Below, piece after piece: positions 36,847 through 47,484 of a stretch of DNA of 64,000 nucleotides. Position 1 is the stretch's first letter; the number at the start of each line of letters is the position of its first letter. This DNA is from Chryseobacterium turcicum. Its GTDB lineage: Bacteria; Bacteroidota; Bacteroidia; Flavobacteriales; Weeksellaceae. The DNA is taken from positions 3,142,001-3,206,000 of the forward strand of contig NZ_JAJNAY010000001.1 in the NCBI RefSeq assembly GCF_021010565.1, in the 5' to 3' direction. The position numbers and the translations under genes are program-made. Under the pieces are notes generated by a model. The model did no database searches and was not told where the DNA came from. It saw only the letters and a list, made by a program, of their open reading frames with translations.

Positions 36847-38478
36847 TTATTTTTTAATTGTTTTAATAGTCTGTTTAGAACCATCTTTCATATTCAAAAC
36901 AACTAAATACATTCCTGCATTTAATCCTCTTAAATGAAGAGTAGATTCTGGCTTATCAAACGTTTTCACAGTTCTACCCGCAATATCTAGTACAGAAATA
37001 GATTTCACATTACTTACATCTGAGATATTTAATACATCAGCAAATGGATTTGGATACGCTTTGACATTATTCTTCTTAATCGTTGTCTCGGTTGTTGATA
37101 ATGTAAGTTGCTCAATAACAAAATTATCTATAAAAAATTCTACATCTTCAGAATCTGCTACAGCACCATTCGTTGCATAAAACCCGAATTTCGTATTGGC
37201 TCCTGTATAAGAAGTTAAATCATATGAATACTGAGTTGAGTTATTAGATACATTACTTGAATTATTCCAAGTCTGTAATACAGTCCACGTAGCTCCTCCA
37301 TCCTGAGAAACAACAAATTGAACGACATCATCAGATCCAAAAGAACCAGAAGTCTCATCCCCAAATTCAGTTAAGCCATAATCGAATTTTACACGATACC
37401 CGCCTGCAGAAAGATTAAACTCTGGAGTAATTATCCAAGAATCAAATGTTTCAGGAAACCATGAACTTGTGTAAAGATTTATAGCCATTGCCCCATCAAA
37501 TCCATTATTTAAAAATCCATCCTCATACCAGTCTGAATATGTTCCTGAAGGAGTTGTAGAAGGAGTTCCACTATCTGCTTCCTGCCAACAATCATTAATA
37601 CCACCAGTAAAATCAAAAGTAAAATTAGGTATAATTACTCCACATAATGTCGTAAAAGAACTCACTGCAGACCAAGCACTTTTAGAAGTAGTAGAACAAA
37701 CTGATCTTACCCAAACATAATATGGAGTATTATAAGAAAGCCCAGATAGCGCTTTAGAAACTCCCGTAATCCCTGTAAAGGTTGGAGGAGTCGTAGAAGT
37801 TGGAAAAGCTGAATTTGTACTATAGTAAAGTTCATATCCATTTCCTGGAACGACTGTAGGCGCTGTCCATGTAATATCTGCGGTTGCAGATGTTATATTT
37901 GATGCCGTTACAGAGCTAGGGTCAAGACATGATGGCGCAGCACCTTGAGTTATAGTAATATCATCAAAATAAACATAATTATCTGATGTATCGAGACCTG
38001 ATTTCGCTTCAAATCTAATAAAAAAATCTCCAGAAGCCGGCACACCAGAGATAGTAGCTGATTTAGTAGCGCAAGATGCGGATACCACATGATTTGTATC
38101 ATCTATTATATAGGCTGTTTGCCATGGTCCTGCGTCAGAAGTTGCCCAATCTAATTTAATTACGCCAAAATCTACTAGTGAGACCCCTGTATTATTGCTA
38201 GAATACTCAGTAACTTTATAAGCAAAACTTATATTTATATCTCCACCATTTGTCCCCGTTAATGCAGGAGAAACTAAGTAAGAAGAGCTATTGTAATAAT
38301 TATTAGCCTTCATACTTCCAACTCCTGCACATGGTGTAGTTTCTGATCTGATAAATGACCCCGAGCCACTAGAAGTCCAAGATCCGTCTCCTGTAGGCTC
38401 CCAGCCGTAGCTGTAAGAAATTTGTGCTGATGACATTACTGCCAACGCCATGAAGCAGGTAAATAAAACTTTTTTCAT
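36847..38478 (-). CDS. Fibronectin III, jelly-roll T9SS surface protein
   Basis: 543 residues. Signal peptide about 1-18 (MSSAQ). A jelly-roll-like domain (about 20-175) is followed by an Fn3 domain (about 185-280, VTASNITSATADITWTAP) and a second jelly-roll/MAM-like domain (about 280-455, WIITPEFNLSAGGYRVKFDYG). A type A T9SS sorting domain ends it ([13 protein letters not shown] to TIKTIKK). No catalytic motif; likely binds a surface or extracellular ligand. Its last ~230 bases plus terminator are a near copy of the next gene's end. Confidence 0.85.
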   Translation of the reverse strand: MKKVLFTCFMALAVMSSAQISYSYGWEPTGDGSWTSSGSGSFIRSETTPCAGVGSMKANNYYNSSSYLVSPALTGTNGGDINISFAYKVTEYSSNNTGVSLVDFGVIKLDWATSDAGPWQTAYIIDDTNHVVSASCATKSATISGVPASGDFFIRFEAKSGLDTSDNYVYFDDITITQGAAPSCLDPSSVTASNITSATADITWTAPTVVPGNGYELYYSTNSAFPTSTTPPTFTGITGVSKALSGLSYNTPYYVWVRSVCSTTSKSAWSAVSSFTTLCGVIIPNFTFDFTGGINDCWQEADSGTPSTTPSGTYSDWYEDGFLNNGFDGAMAINLYTSSWFPETFDSWIITPEFNLSAGGYRVKFDYGLTEFGDETSGSFGSDDVVQFVVSQDGGATWTVLQTWNNSSNVSNNSTQYSYDLTSYTGANTKFGFYATNGAVADSEDVEFFIDNFVIEQLTLSTTETTIKKNNVKAYPNPFADVLNISDVSNVKSISVLDIAGRTVKTFDKPESTLHLRGLNAGMYLVVLNMKDGSKQTIKTIKK

Positions 38479-38701
38479 AATAATTGAATTTGTTAATTAT
38501 TTATGAAAGTACAATATTTTAATATTATTTTAATGTTAAAATATTGTTTTTATTACAATAATAATAAAAACAATATTTTACACGAATTTAAAGCCTAATA
38601 ATCAACTGAAAAAATTGCACTTATTTTTAATATCTAAATTTAGAAATACAGCTCAATTAATATTTGATTATTTCTAGCCTCATCGCATTAGTAATAAAAA
38701 A

Positions 38702-38726
38702 AGAGGCTGATCAATCGACCAGCCTC
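38702..38726 (-). terminator. Terminator of the large G8-like T9SS gene
   Basis: AGAGGCTG arm pairs with CAGCCTCT, with one mismatch inside, then T on the minus strand. Confidence 0.8.
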
Positions 38727-38747
38727 TCTAAAGAAATTTAAAATAAA

Positions 38748-41700
38748 TTATTTTTTAATTGCTTTAATAGTTTGTCTAGAACCATCTTTCATATTCAGAA
38801 CAACTAAATACATTCCTGCATTTAATTCTCTTAAATGAAGAGTAGATTCTGGTTTATCAAACGTTTTCACAGTTTTACCTGTAATATCAATTACAGAAAT
38901 AGATTTTACATTGCTCACATCTGAAATATTCAAGACATCAGCAAATGGATTTGGATACGCTTTGATATTATTTTTATCAGATACTGTTTCGCTTATACCA
39001 AGATTAGGATCTTTTTGTCCATAAGATAAGAACCCTGTGTAATCAGTTGTACTTAAAGCTGTAGTAGACTGTATATTGTTAGGAACAGTAGTTGTACCAG
39101 CTACATAGGCTGCGTTATCACCTAATATATTTACATAAGAACCCGATGCACTAGGAGCTTGCAAAGGAATACTTGCATTTTGGATATTACTATCTCCCAA
39201 CCTAACATTAATAGCGCTTAGTGTTCCAGAAACTAAAGGCGCCTCCCATCTTCTTGTGGAAGAAAGATTAGTAATACCAAGAGCAGGAGTTCCTGTATTA
39301 GAATCAAATGCTTCTGCCTTCATAACGCTAACAGCAGTAGTAGAAGGAGATAACCAAATTGGTGCATAGGCAGCTTTACCAACAGGATAAAGAATATAAG
39401 CTGTATTTGAATTAGCTATAGTTCTTACAAAAGGACCAGTAATATAGGCTAAATTTGATCCGCCCGATAAAGTTCCTGTAGTAGTTGCAGTTCCTAATAT
39501 TAATAAGTTAGCAGTTGTCGTGTTTACTTTTCCCTCTGTAAGTGTTAAAGTTCCACTTACCGATAATGGTACAGATAGAGTTACACCAGTTGCATTTGTA
39601 TTATTTACTGTAAAACTACTTAAGTTAGCAGTAGGTGATGTAGCTAAATTCCTGAACACACCAGTCCCTGATATTGTTTGAGCTTGAGCTGAAGCAGAAG
39701 CTGTAGTACCTGTCATTGCTGACATTTGTAAAGTACTTGTACTTGTAAATATACCATTATTGATAAAATTACCTCCTACAGTAACCACTGAACCTCCTAT
39801 AAATTCTGAGTTAGAGTATATTGTCAGATTTCCTTTAATAGGAGTTGCGTAAGGAATAGTTACATTTCTATTAACTCCAGCAATCGTATTAATTTCAAGA
39901 TTACCTAAGTTTAGTCTTCCAGTGCCAGTATATGTATCCAATCTGAATTGATTAGTGCTATTTCCTCCTGCATCTATAGAAACACCATTTCCTAATTTCA
40001 AAGTATGATTACTAGCAACTTCAACACTTAAACCATTATTATAAGAAAAAGTTAATGTCGCAGTAGAGTTCGCATGAGGATCTACAACGGTAAAATTACC
40101 TCCAGTCCAGTTGATGTTATTGGTACTAAGTAAAACAATTGGCGTACCCGATGCTACTGATGTTGCTGCTATACCACCATCATTACCATCTACAACAATA
40201 TCACCTCCGGATTGGTTAAATGTTGATCCAGAAGCACTAATGATATTACCATTTATATTTAAAGTACCTCCAGAAACCGTAAGGGTTCCGTTGTTTGTCA
40301 ATGTATTATTCTTAGCAACACATCCCACTGAAAGATCTCCTGACGCAACAGTAAGAATCCCCCCTGTATTAATAGTAACATTTTTAGAAACACTCGCTGC
40401 AGAATTTACAGTCACATTATGTGTATTTGCAATTTGTACAAGATCATTACATGTTGGTATCAATCCTTTATTCCAAGTTGCTGCATTATTCCAATTTCCA
40501 CTAGCAACAGAAGCAAATGGTATATCTGAATTAGCAATACCTATATACAACGGAGCAGCCAAAAGATCTGTTTGAGATAATGTTATACGTTGTGCTCCCG
40601 GTGTTATTGTTCCATTTTGATGAGCTCCGCCTATAGTACTATTAACAGCTACTACTCTTGAATTACCATTTCCTGCAGTATAAATTCCCGGCGCAAGCAA
40701 AGCGACAGAATAAGAACTAGCACTTACACTAGTTCCTTCATTAGATACAGCCCAATTACCATTATATCGATCTGTAACTGTATATGCACCATCTAAAATA
40801 CTCAAGCCTGTAGTAAGCGTAGTTGCGTCATTGTATACTGCAGCAAGCTCTCCTGCAACAGCTCCTGTAGCATTAGTTCTTGTGATAAACATCGACCTAT
40901 CTGTTCCCGTTGCATTTACAAAAGGGTATTTACTTGATGTTGATGTAGGATCACTACCAGCAGCAATAGTACTTCCCGTTCCTGTAGCCGCCCAATATCT
41001 TGAAAATTTACCCCCAGCCAAGAATCCTGTTCCAGTTGGAGCAGTAAACGTATTTCCAGCGGCGTTATTTCCAAAAGTCATTTTATTACTTCCTAAATTG
41101 ACCTTTGCACCAGTGATATTTAAGTTATAAGCAATCTTGATATTATTGATTGACCAGTTAATATTAGGAATTATTGCACTAGTGTTAGAAAGAGTTAGAT
41201 TTCTAATTACTCCGGTATTAAATGTACCAATTCCTGAAACAGACTGTACAGCAGTTCCATTAAGAGTAAGGTTTCCTGCAGAAGTAGTACCTACGGAAAG
41301 ATCTATTACACCATCATTGACTATATTTCCAGTAACACTAATTGTTTTTCCTGTTGTTCCATTAAAAACATTAAGAGTCCCACTTGCATTAATATTTAAA
41401 TTCCCATTTACAGCAAAAGAAGTAGGTGTTGTTCCATAAGCCAAATTCCCTTTTACAACAAGTGCATTTGATGCCTGACTCGCAGCATCTATGGTAACAG
41501 TATGCCCTGTATCAACTGTTACATTATCTGCAGATGTTGGTACTGCATTAGCATTCCAAGTTGAAGCCGTGCCCCAATTTCCTGTAGCAACAGAAATAAA
41601 AGTTCCTGGTAAACTAGAGGTTACCGTAATATCGTCTATTGCAGCAGGTGGTTGTGTACTTGTGGATGAATCATTCCTCCACATGAATACCAAACGCATT

Positions 41701-42233
41701 GTAACCGGGCTGTTTGAATTTCCAACATTAGGAAGAACAATATTTTGATCAGTCCAAGCTGCTCCCTTCATATTTAATGTCCAATTATTAGGATAGGTTG
41801 AAGTGTCTGGAATTGAGCCAGCAGTCGGAGTATAACTAACGGGTACCAAATACACTCTTAAATAATCATAAATTGTTCCTGTAGTACCTGTTTCTCCCTG
41901 AACAAGTAATTTAAAAGATAAATTACCTTTTACTTCACCAGCAGGAAAAGTGATATCCCTATACAAAAAACTTGTAGAAGAAGATGTATCTGTATAAGCA
42001 TTTGCGAATGGAGCACTTGTACTATTAGAAATGTAGGCAGAATTTGTTCCTGAAAACCCTGTAGCAGCATCAGTACTTACCTGCCATTTATTTGTTTCAG
42101 TACCATTAACAATTGTCCATCCGGTAGTACCAGATTCAAATCCTCCATTGTTTATCGTAGGAGATATTAAGGTGGTTTGTGCTGCCGACCAGACACCAAA
42201 GGTCAGCAAACACGATTGTAAAAGTTTTCTCAT
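38748..42233 (-). CDS. Large beta-helix/G8-like T9SS surface protein
   Basis: 1161 residues. Signal peptide about 1-18 (VWSAAQ). An N-terminal jelly-roll-like domain (about 20-210, [17 protein letters not shown]) precedes two G8-like units beginning [23 protein letters not shown] and [21 protein letters not shown]. Long runs of short N-G-T-L-T-V repeats suggest beta-helices. The C-terminus is a type A T9SS sorting domain ([13 protein letters not shown] to TIKAIKK). No enzyme motif; an adhesin-like surface role is inferred. Thr, Ser, Gly and Asn are very abundant. Confidence 0.85.
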   Translation of the reverse strand: MRKLLQSCLLTFGVWSAAQTTLISPTINNGGFESGTTGWTIVNGTETNKWQVSTDAATGFSGTNSAYISNSTSAPFANAYTDTSSSTSFLYRDITFPAGEVKGNLSFKLLVQGETGTTGTIYDYLRVYLVPVSYTPTAGSIPDTSTYPNNWTLNMKGAAWTDQNIVLPNVGNSNSPVTMRLVFMWRNDSSTSTQPPAAIDDITVTSSLPGTFISVATGNWGTASTWNANAVPTSADNVTVDTGHTVTIDAASQASNALVVKGNLAYGTTPTSFAVNGNLNINASGTLNVFNGTTGKTISVTGNIVNDGVIDLSVGTTSAGNLTLNGTAVQSVSGIGTFNTGVIRNLTLSNTSAIIPNINWSINNIKIAYNLNITGAKVNLGSNKMTFGNNAAGNTFTAPTGTGFLAGGKFSRYWAATGTGSTIAAGSDPTSTSSKYPFVNATGTDRSMFITRTNATGAVAGELAAVYNDATTLTTGLSILDGAYTVTDRYNGNWAVSNEGTSVSASSYSVALLAPGIYTAGNGNSRVVAVNSTIGGAHQNGTITPGAQRITLSQTDLLAAPLYIGIANSDIPFASVASGNWNNAATWNKGLIPTCNDLVQIANTHNVTVNSAASVSKNVTINTGGILTVASGDLSVGCVAKNNTLTNNGTLTVSGGTLNINGNIISASGSTFNQSGGDIVVDGNDGGIAATSVASGTPIVLLSTNNINWTGGNFTVVDPHANSTATLTFSYNNGLSVEVASNHTLKLGNGVSIDAGGNSTNQFRLDTYTGTGRLNLGNLEINTIAGVNRNVTIPYATPIKGNLTIYSNSEFIGGSVVTVGGNFINNGIFTSTSTLQMSAMTGTTASASAQAQTISGTGVFRNLATSPTANLSSFTVNNTNATGVTLSVPLSVSGTLTLTEGKVNTTTANLLILGTATTTGTLSGGSNLAYITGPFVRTIANSNTAYILYPVGKAAYAPIWLSPSTTAVSVMKAEAFDSNTGTPALGITNLSSTRRWEAPLVSGTLSAINVRLGDSNIQNASIPLQAPSASGSYVNILGDNAAYVAGTTTVPNNIQSTTALSTTDYTGFLSYGQKDPNLGISETVSDKNNIKAYPNPFADVLNISDVSNVKSISVIDITGKTVKTFDKPESTLHLRELNAGMYLVVLNMKDGSRQTIKAIKK

Positions 42234-42574
42234 ATTCAGTTAAATTAAAATTAGATGCTAAAATTAATAAATATTCACATTACAAATCAAAAAAAATGTT
42301 AATATTTTAAAAACATACTAAAAATAAGATAAAATCAATAAAATATCTTCAAACAAGCATTTGATTACATCAAATAATAGCACCATTAAATTAAACAATA
42401 AATAATTGATAATCAAAAACTTAACAAAACAAACCAATCCCTAATTTAACAATAATAAATACTGATAAAAACCTACTGTCTTTCAATGAAAATTACAATT
42501 TCTTAAAGCAATCCAATAAAAAAGTCGCAATCTAATCAGATTGCGACTTGTAATATCATCTTATTTTAAACTTA
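42234..42574. other. AT-rich intergenic region
   Basis: 341 bases upstream of the large T9SS gene. It ends with the dnaE terminator at 42522-42549. A minus-strand TAATTTTA near the gene is a one-mismatch -7 element. Nothing else is recognised. Confidence 0.5.
42522..42549 (-). terminator. Terminator of dnaE
   Basis: Twelve-pair stem AAGTCGCAATCT/AGATTGCGACTT, loop AATC, then a T run on the minus strand. Confidence 0.9.
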
Positions 42575-45500
42575 TCAGTTCAAATAAAACTCATATTTAT
42601 TAAGAAGTTGAATATCCTTAATTAAATCCCCATTAAGATTTACCGAATGTTTCATTGACTGAACTTCGATATGAGAATCATCCTCAATATTTTTAATGTA
42701 AAACTTAAATTTTTGATTGCCTTGATTTTCATTCAGAACATTTCTGAAGAAACTAAGGTCTTCAGTTCGGAAATCCATCACATCCATCACCAGCGAAATA
42801 CTTTTGGCAAATTTTTCAAAAGCCTCCTGCAATTCAATAACTTCATTCACGTTAACGAATACCCTACCGTCTTTTACCTGAGCAAATTTTATTTTTAAAA
42901 TCACAAAACGCTGCACTTCTAGTTTTTCTTTCAGCTTCATATAATCACGGTCTCCCAACCTGAAAGAATACGACCCTGAGTAATCTTCCAAAGTAACAAA
43001 AGCTACCTTTTCACCACTTCTGAAACCATCTTTTACAACATATTCTGTAATCAACCCAGCAACAGTATACTCTTTTCCACCGCCGCCGTTTTCTCTTTCT
43101 TTCTGTACTGTTTTCCAGTCTTTTTTCTTTTCCTCAAAAAGCTCTTCCTGCTTATTGGCAAAAGCCTGGTCTTTATAAGCATTTACCTCATCCAGATTTA
43201 AAAACCCGAAAACACCTTTAGGTTCAGCTTTTTTGGTAGCTTCTTCAATAACCACTTCTTCCTCACCCGCAACGATATCATCAGAAACTATTTCTATTAA
43301 ATCTGATACTTCATCTACAGAATCTTTTTCCAGAATAGGAGCTTCATCGGTGACTGCTTTTGCCTCTTCATCTTTTTCCAAAACAGATTTTTTAGACAAG
43401 CTCCCCTGCATAAACTGATATTGAAACTTAAACTCATCCAACGGATGTGCAGAAAGATAGAATCCTATGGTTTCTTTTTCCTTATTAAGTTTATACATAT
43501 TCGGCCATTCTACGCAAGGCAATAATTTTGGCTGCTCAATTTGAACCTCATCTGCAAAATCTGCAAAAAGAGAATATTCCATCTCGTTTTTACTCTCCTG
43601 AAAACTTTGTCCGTATCTAATTAACCGCTCCAAATTGGTTTTTCCAGCCATATCAATATCAAAATACTGACCTCTGTGGAAAGAATCTAACTCATCAAAA
43701 GCTCCCGCTACAACCAAACTTTCTGCTACTCTTTTATTCATCTGAGAAGGCAAAATCCTTTCGAAGAAATCATAAATATTTTTAAATCTTCCATTAGCTC
43801 TTTCTTTGGTAATTCCCTCACTCGGGCCTTCACCAATTCCTTTAATAGCACCCAATCCAAAACGGATTTGCCCTTTTTCGTTTACCGAAAATTTATACTG
43901 AGATTCATTCACATCCGGCCCTAAAACATCCACACCGATACTTTTACAATCCTCCATAAACATGGTAATAGATTCAGTATTGTTAATGTTGTTACTCATT
44001 ACGCTTGCCATGTATTCCGCAGGATAATTAGCCTTTAAATACGCTGTTTGATAAGCAATTAACGCATAACAAGTGGAGTGAGATTTGTTGAAAGCATATT
44101 CAGCAAAAGCCTTCCAGTCATTCCAAATTTTCTCTAATCTCTCTTCGTTAAGGTTGTTTTTTCTACCACCTTCAATGAATTTTGGGTACATTTTATTAAG
44201 AACCTCAATCTGCTTTTTACCCATCGCTTTCCTCAAGGTATCAGCTTCCCCTTTTGTAAAGTTGGCTAATTTTTGAGAAAGTAACATTACCTGCTCCTGA
44301 TAAACGGTGATTCCATAGGTTTCCTGAAGATGTTCTTTGGTTTCCTCCAAATCATAAACAATCTCTTCAATCCCATGCTTTCTGTTGATAAAGTTTGGAA
44401 TATATTTAATAGGACCTGGTCTGTATAATGCATTCATGGCAATTAAATCGGCAAAAACTGTCGGTTTAAGCTCTCTCATGTACTTCTGCATTCCCGGGCT
44501 TTCATATTGGAAAATCCCGACCGTTCTACCCTCTTTAAACAATTGATACGTTTTAGTATCATCCAACGGAATAGTATCTGGGTCGATGTCTACTCCATGT
44601 CTTGCTTTAATTATTTTTAAAGCATCTTTAATAATCGTTAACGTTCTAAGGCCCAAAAAGTCCATCTTCAAAAGACCAGCACTTTCCGCCACCGAGTTAT
44701 CAAACTGTGAGACCAAAATATCGGCATCTTTTGCAGCAATCGTTACCGGAATAATATTACTCACATCTTCAGGCGTAATAATTACTCCACAAGCGTGAAT
44801 CCCCGTATTTCGGATGCAGCCTTCCATCTTTTTAGCACTCGACAAAACGTCGTGACGTGCATCATCAGGCGTATTAAGAACATACTTCATCTCATCGACA
44901 AGCATTTGTTCTTCAGGTTTTAATTTATCATATTTGGCTAAAGCTTTCGCAATATTCATCCCGGGACTTGGGGGAATTAATTTTGTAATATTAATTGTAT
45001 CCGGAATCGGTAAATCTAAAACTCTTCCTGCATCTTTAATCGCAGATTTCCCACCCAAAACTGAGTAGGTAATAATCTGTGCTACCTGATTTTTACCGTA
45101 TTTTTCAACTACCCATTTAATAATCTTATCCCGACCTTCATCATCAAAATCGATATCAATATCGGGCATTGAAACCCTTTCAGGATTCAAAAATCTTTCA
45201 AAAAGCAAATCATATTTAATAGGGTCTACGTTGGTAATTCCGGTACAATATGCAACCGCAGAACCTGCTGCAGAACCACGACCAGGACCAACCCAAACGC
45301 CCATTTTTCTCGCCTCGTTACAAAAATCCTGTACAATCAAGAAATAACCCGGATAACCAGTGTTGGCTACAACTTCTAACTCAAAATCTAAACGCTCTTT
45401 AATTTCGTCTGTAATGCCGGTATCTGCATATCTTTTTCTGGCTCCTTCATAGGTAAGATGCGTTAAATAGGCCATTTCACCACGTTTTCCACCATCAATA

Positions 45501-47245
45501 TCATCTTCCGCATGTACAAACTCTTCAGGAATATCAAATTTCGGAAGTAAAACGTCCCTTTTTAAAGTATAAGGTTTGAATTTTGCCGTAAACTCTTCGT
45601 AAGCATCAAATGCATCGGGATAATTTAGAAAAGCTTCTTTTATCTCGTGCGAATTTTTAATATAATACTCCCTGGTTCCTAAGCCTCGTCTCTTCCCAAA
45701 GCCTTTTCCAACAGGTGTTGTCTGCTTTTCACCATCTTTAATACAGCTTACAATATCCTGAATATTAGAATCATCTTTATTAGTATAATAGGTTTGATTC
45801 TGTGCTAAAATTTTAACACTATATTTATCTGCAAAATGCAATAAAACATCATTCAAATGCTCTTCTTCAGGGAGTTTATGATTTTGAATCTGAACATAAA
45901 AATCATCTTCAAAAGTATCTTTCCACCATTTGAAAAGCTCTTCTCCTTTTTGCTCACCCGTATTTAAAATAGCATCAGGAATATCTCCCATAATACCGGA
46001 AGTAAGAGCAATTAAACCTTCTTTATATTCAGCAATCACTTCACGGCTAATTCTGGGAACTCCAAAATAAAACCCTTTAAGGAAACCAATACTTGAAAGT
46101 TTAGCTAAGTTTTTATAACCATTAAAATCTTTCGCCAACAAAACAACCTGCGTTCTTCTGTCGGGATCGTCTTTTGTAAATTGTTTCTGTTCGTATCGAT
46201 CTGAAATATAAAACTCACAACCTACAACTGGAATTAATGGTTCAGAAACAGGTTCAGCTTCGTCGAATTCCGTTGAATTGTCTTCTGCCTCCTGTTTTTT
46301 TGCTAAAAACTCTTTATGCTTTTTTGAACGGTCAGAATTGGCAGACTCAACCGCAGAAACAAACTTAAAAGCCCCCATCATATTTCCCAAATCGACCATT
46401 CCGACCGCAGGAAAATTTTCTTCAGAAGCTTTCTTTATTAAATCATTAATACTTGAAGTTGCCGTTAAAGTTGAAAAAACACTTTTATTATCGAAATTAA
46501 AATACTTTCCTAAATCGATATCATCAATACTTCCTACATCAGCCTGCTTTTTCTTATTGTTAAAATCTGCAACCTGTCTTCTGATAATGATTCCAAAAGG
46601 CTTGATAGGATTTGGATGCAATGTTTTAAAATACGCCAACTGATCTTCAGAAGTTTTCAGAATCTCAGCAGGAACGATGCCTATACGCATCATTTCGAAG
46701 AAAACCTGAGCCGTAGCATTTACATCGGCTGCAGCGTTGTGGGCTTCGTCAAATTTATGTCCGTACAATTTCTCATATAGCTCCTCTAGTTTAGGAGACT
46801 TATATCGACCTCCTCTTCCACCTCCTAGCTGACAATAATTTGTCCCTAGAATCATGGTATCAGCTTTTGGCTTTTCCTGAAGGTTATCTTGAATATTTTT
46901 TCTAAAAAATTCGGCACCAACGATATTATAATCAAACTCAACATTGTGCCCAGAAACAACCCTTACACGTTCTAAAACTTCAGCAAATTCATTTAAAATT
47001 TCTTCAAGATCACGACCTTCTTCGTTGGCGATTTTGGTAGTAATCCCGTGAATCCTTGCCGCGTTAAAAGGGATATCATATCCTTCCGGCTTTATAATAT
47101 AATCCTGATTTTCTAATAGATTACCCTCATCATCATGCAATTGCCAAGCAATCTGTACCATTCTTGGCCAGTTGTCTGAATCTGATAATGGAGCGTTAAA
47201 ATTTTTCGGTAAACCAGTGGTTTCGGTATCAAAAACTAAATACAT
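42575..47245 (-). CDS. dnaE: DNA polymerase III alpha subunit with fused N-terminal proofreading exonuclease
   Basis: 1556 residues, longer than E. coli DnaE (1160). Residues 1-185 form a DnaQ-type DEDDh exonuclease: Asp6, Glu8, Asp105 (HNVEFD), His169 and Asp174 (EAHNAAADVNAT). The PHP region at about 249-300 lacks the usual metal-binding histidines (FDNKSVFSTL where HxHxxYS is expected; VDLGN instead of TDHGN). The catalytic palm is intact, including GPGRGSAAGSAVAYCTG and PDIDIDF near 690-700. Tau/beta-binding and OB domains follow. A replicative polymerase that appears to carry its own proofreading activity. Confidence 0.95.
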   Translation of the reverse strand: MYLVFDTETTGLPKNFNAPLSDSDNWPRMVQIAWQLHDDEGNLLENQDYIIKPEGYDIPFNAARIHGITTKIANEEGRDLEEILNEFAEVLERVRVVSGHNVEFDYNIVGAEFFRKNIQDNLQEKPKADTMILGTNYCQLGGGRGGRYKSPKLEELYEKLYGHKFDEAHNAAADVNATAQVFFEMMRIGIVPAEILKTSEDQLAYFKTLHPNPIKPFGIIIRRQVADFNNKKKQADVGSIDDIDLGKYFNFDNKSVFSTLTATSSINDLIKKASEENFPAVGMVDLGNMMGAFKFVSAVESANSDRSKKHKEFLAKKQEAEDNSTEFDEAEPVSEPLIPVVGCEFYISDRYEQKQFTKDDPDRRTQVVLLAKDFNGYKNLAKLSSIGFLKGFYFGVPRISREVIAEYKEGLIALTSGIMGDIPDAILNTGEQKGEELFKWWKDTFEDDFYVQIQNHKLPEEEHLNDVLLHFADKYSVKILAQNQTYYTNKDDSNIQDIVSCIKDGEKQTTPVGKGFGKRRGLGTREYYIKNSHEIKEAFLNYPDAFDAYEEFTAKFKPYTLKRDVLLPKFDIPEEFVHAEDDIDGGKRGEMAYLTHLTYEGARKRYADTGITDEIKERLDFELEVVANTGYPGYFLIVQDFCNEARKMGVWVGPGRGSAAGSAVAYCTGITNVDPIKYDLLFERFLNPERVSMPDIDIDFDDEGRDKIIKWVVEKYGKNQVAQIITYSVLGGKSAIKDAGRVLDLPIPDTINITKLIPPSPGMNIAKALAKYDKLKPEEQMLVDEMKYVLNTPDDARHDVLSSAKKMEGCIRNTGIHACGVIITPEDVSNIIPVTIAAKDADILVSQFDNSVAESAGLLKMDFLGLRTLTIIKDALKIIKARHGVDIDPDTIPLDDTKTYQLFKEGRTVGIFQYESPGMQKYMRELKPTVFADLIAMNALYRPGPIKYIPNFINRKHGIEEIVYDLEETKEHLQETYGITVYQEQVMLLSQKLANFTKGEADTLRKAMGKKQIEVLNKMYPKFIEGGRKNNLNEERLEKIWNDWKAFAEYAFNKSHSTCYALIAYQTAYLKANYPAEYMASVMSNNINNTESITMFMEDCKSIGVDVLGPDVNESQYKFSVNEKGQIRFGLGAIKGIGEGPSEGITKERANGRFKNIYDFFERILPSQMNKRVAESLVVAGAFDELDSFHRGQYFDIDMAGKTNLERLIRYGQSFQESKNEMEYSLFADFADEVQIEQPKLLPCVEWPNMYKLNKEKETIGFYLSAHPLDEFKFQYQFMQGSLSKKSVLEKDEEAKAVTDEAPILEKDSVDEVSDLIEIVSDDIVAGEEEVVIEEATKKAEPKGVFGFLNLDEVNAYKDQAFANKQEELFEEKKKDWKTVQKERENGGGGKEYTVAGLITEYVVKDGFRSGEKVAFVTLEDYSGSYSFRLGDRDYMKLKEKLEVQRFVILKIKFAQVKDGRVFVNVNEVIELQEAFEKFAKSISLVMDVMDFRTEDLSFFRNVLNENQGNQKFKFYIKNIEDDSHIEVQSMKHSVNLNGDLIKDIQLLNKYEFYLN

Positions 47246-47438
47246 GTAGCTTTTTTAAATTAAAAAGAGAATGTAAAGTTACTTCAATTTTTATAATTTT
47301 TCTAGATAAGTTTCGATAGCTAGAACTACTGGATTTTGAACATCACAAAAAGTATTATAAAAACTCTGCTTTTACTATATAAATTAAATATTTATTTACT
47401 AATTTAATAATTTCGTTCAAATAAAAACTATTAATTCA

Positions 47439-47446
47439 TATATTTG
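47439..47446 (+). promoter_or_regulatory. -7 element for the S8 protease
   Basis: TATATTTG fits TAnnTTTG, 38 bases before the ATG. The -33 TTG is not clear. Confidence 0.5.
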
Positions 47447-47484
47447 CTACTCATAGTCGTGTAATTAATTTTTTATAGTTTATC

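Noticed and set aside
38508..38580. AT-rich inverted repeats upstream of the Fn3 T9SS gene
   Set aside because: ACAATATTTTAA and TTAAAATATTGT can pair, but in DNA of this composition such matches are expected; no further support.
40111..41748. Several open frames of 85-154 codons antisense to the large T9SS gene
   Set aside because: They are shadows of the Thr/Gly/Asn-rich frame; composition and lack of domain similarity argue against coding.
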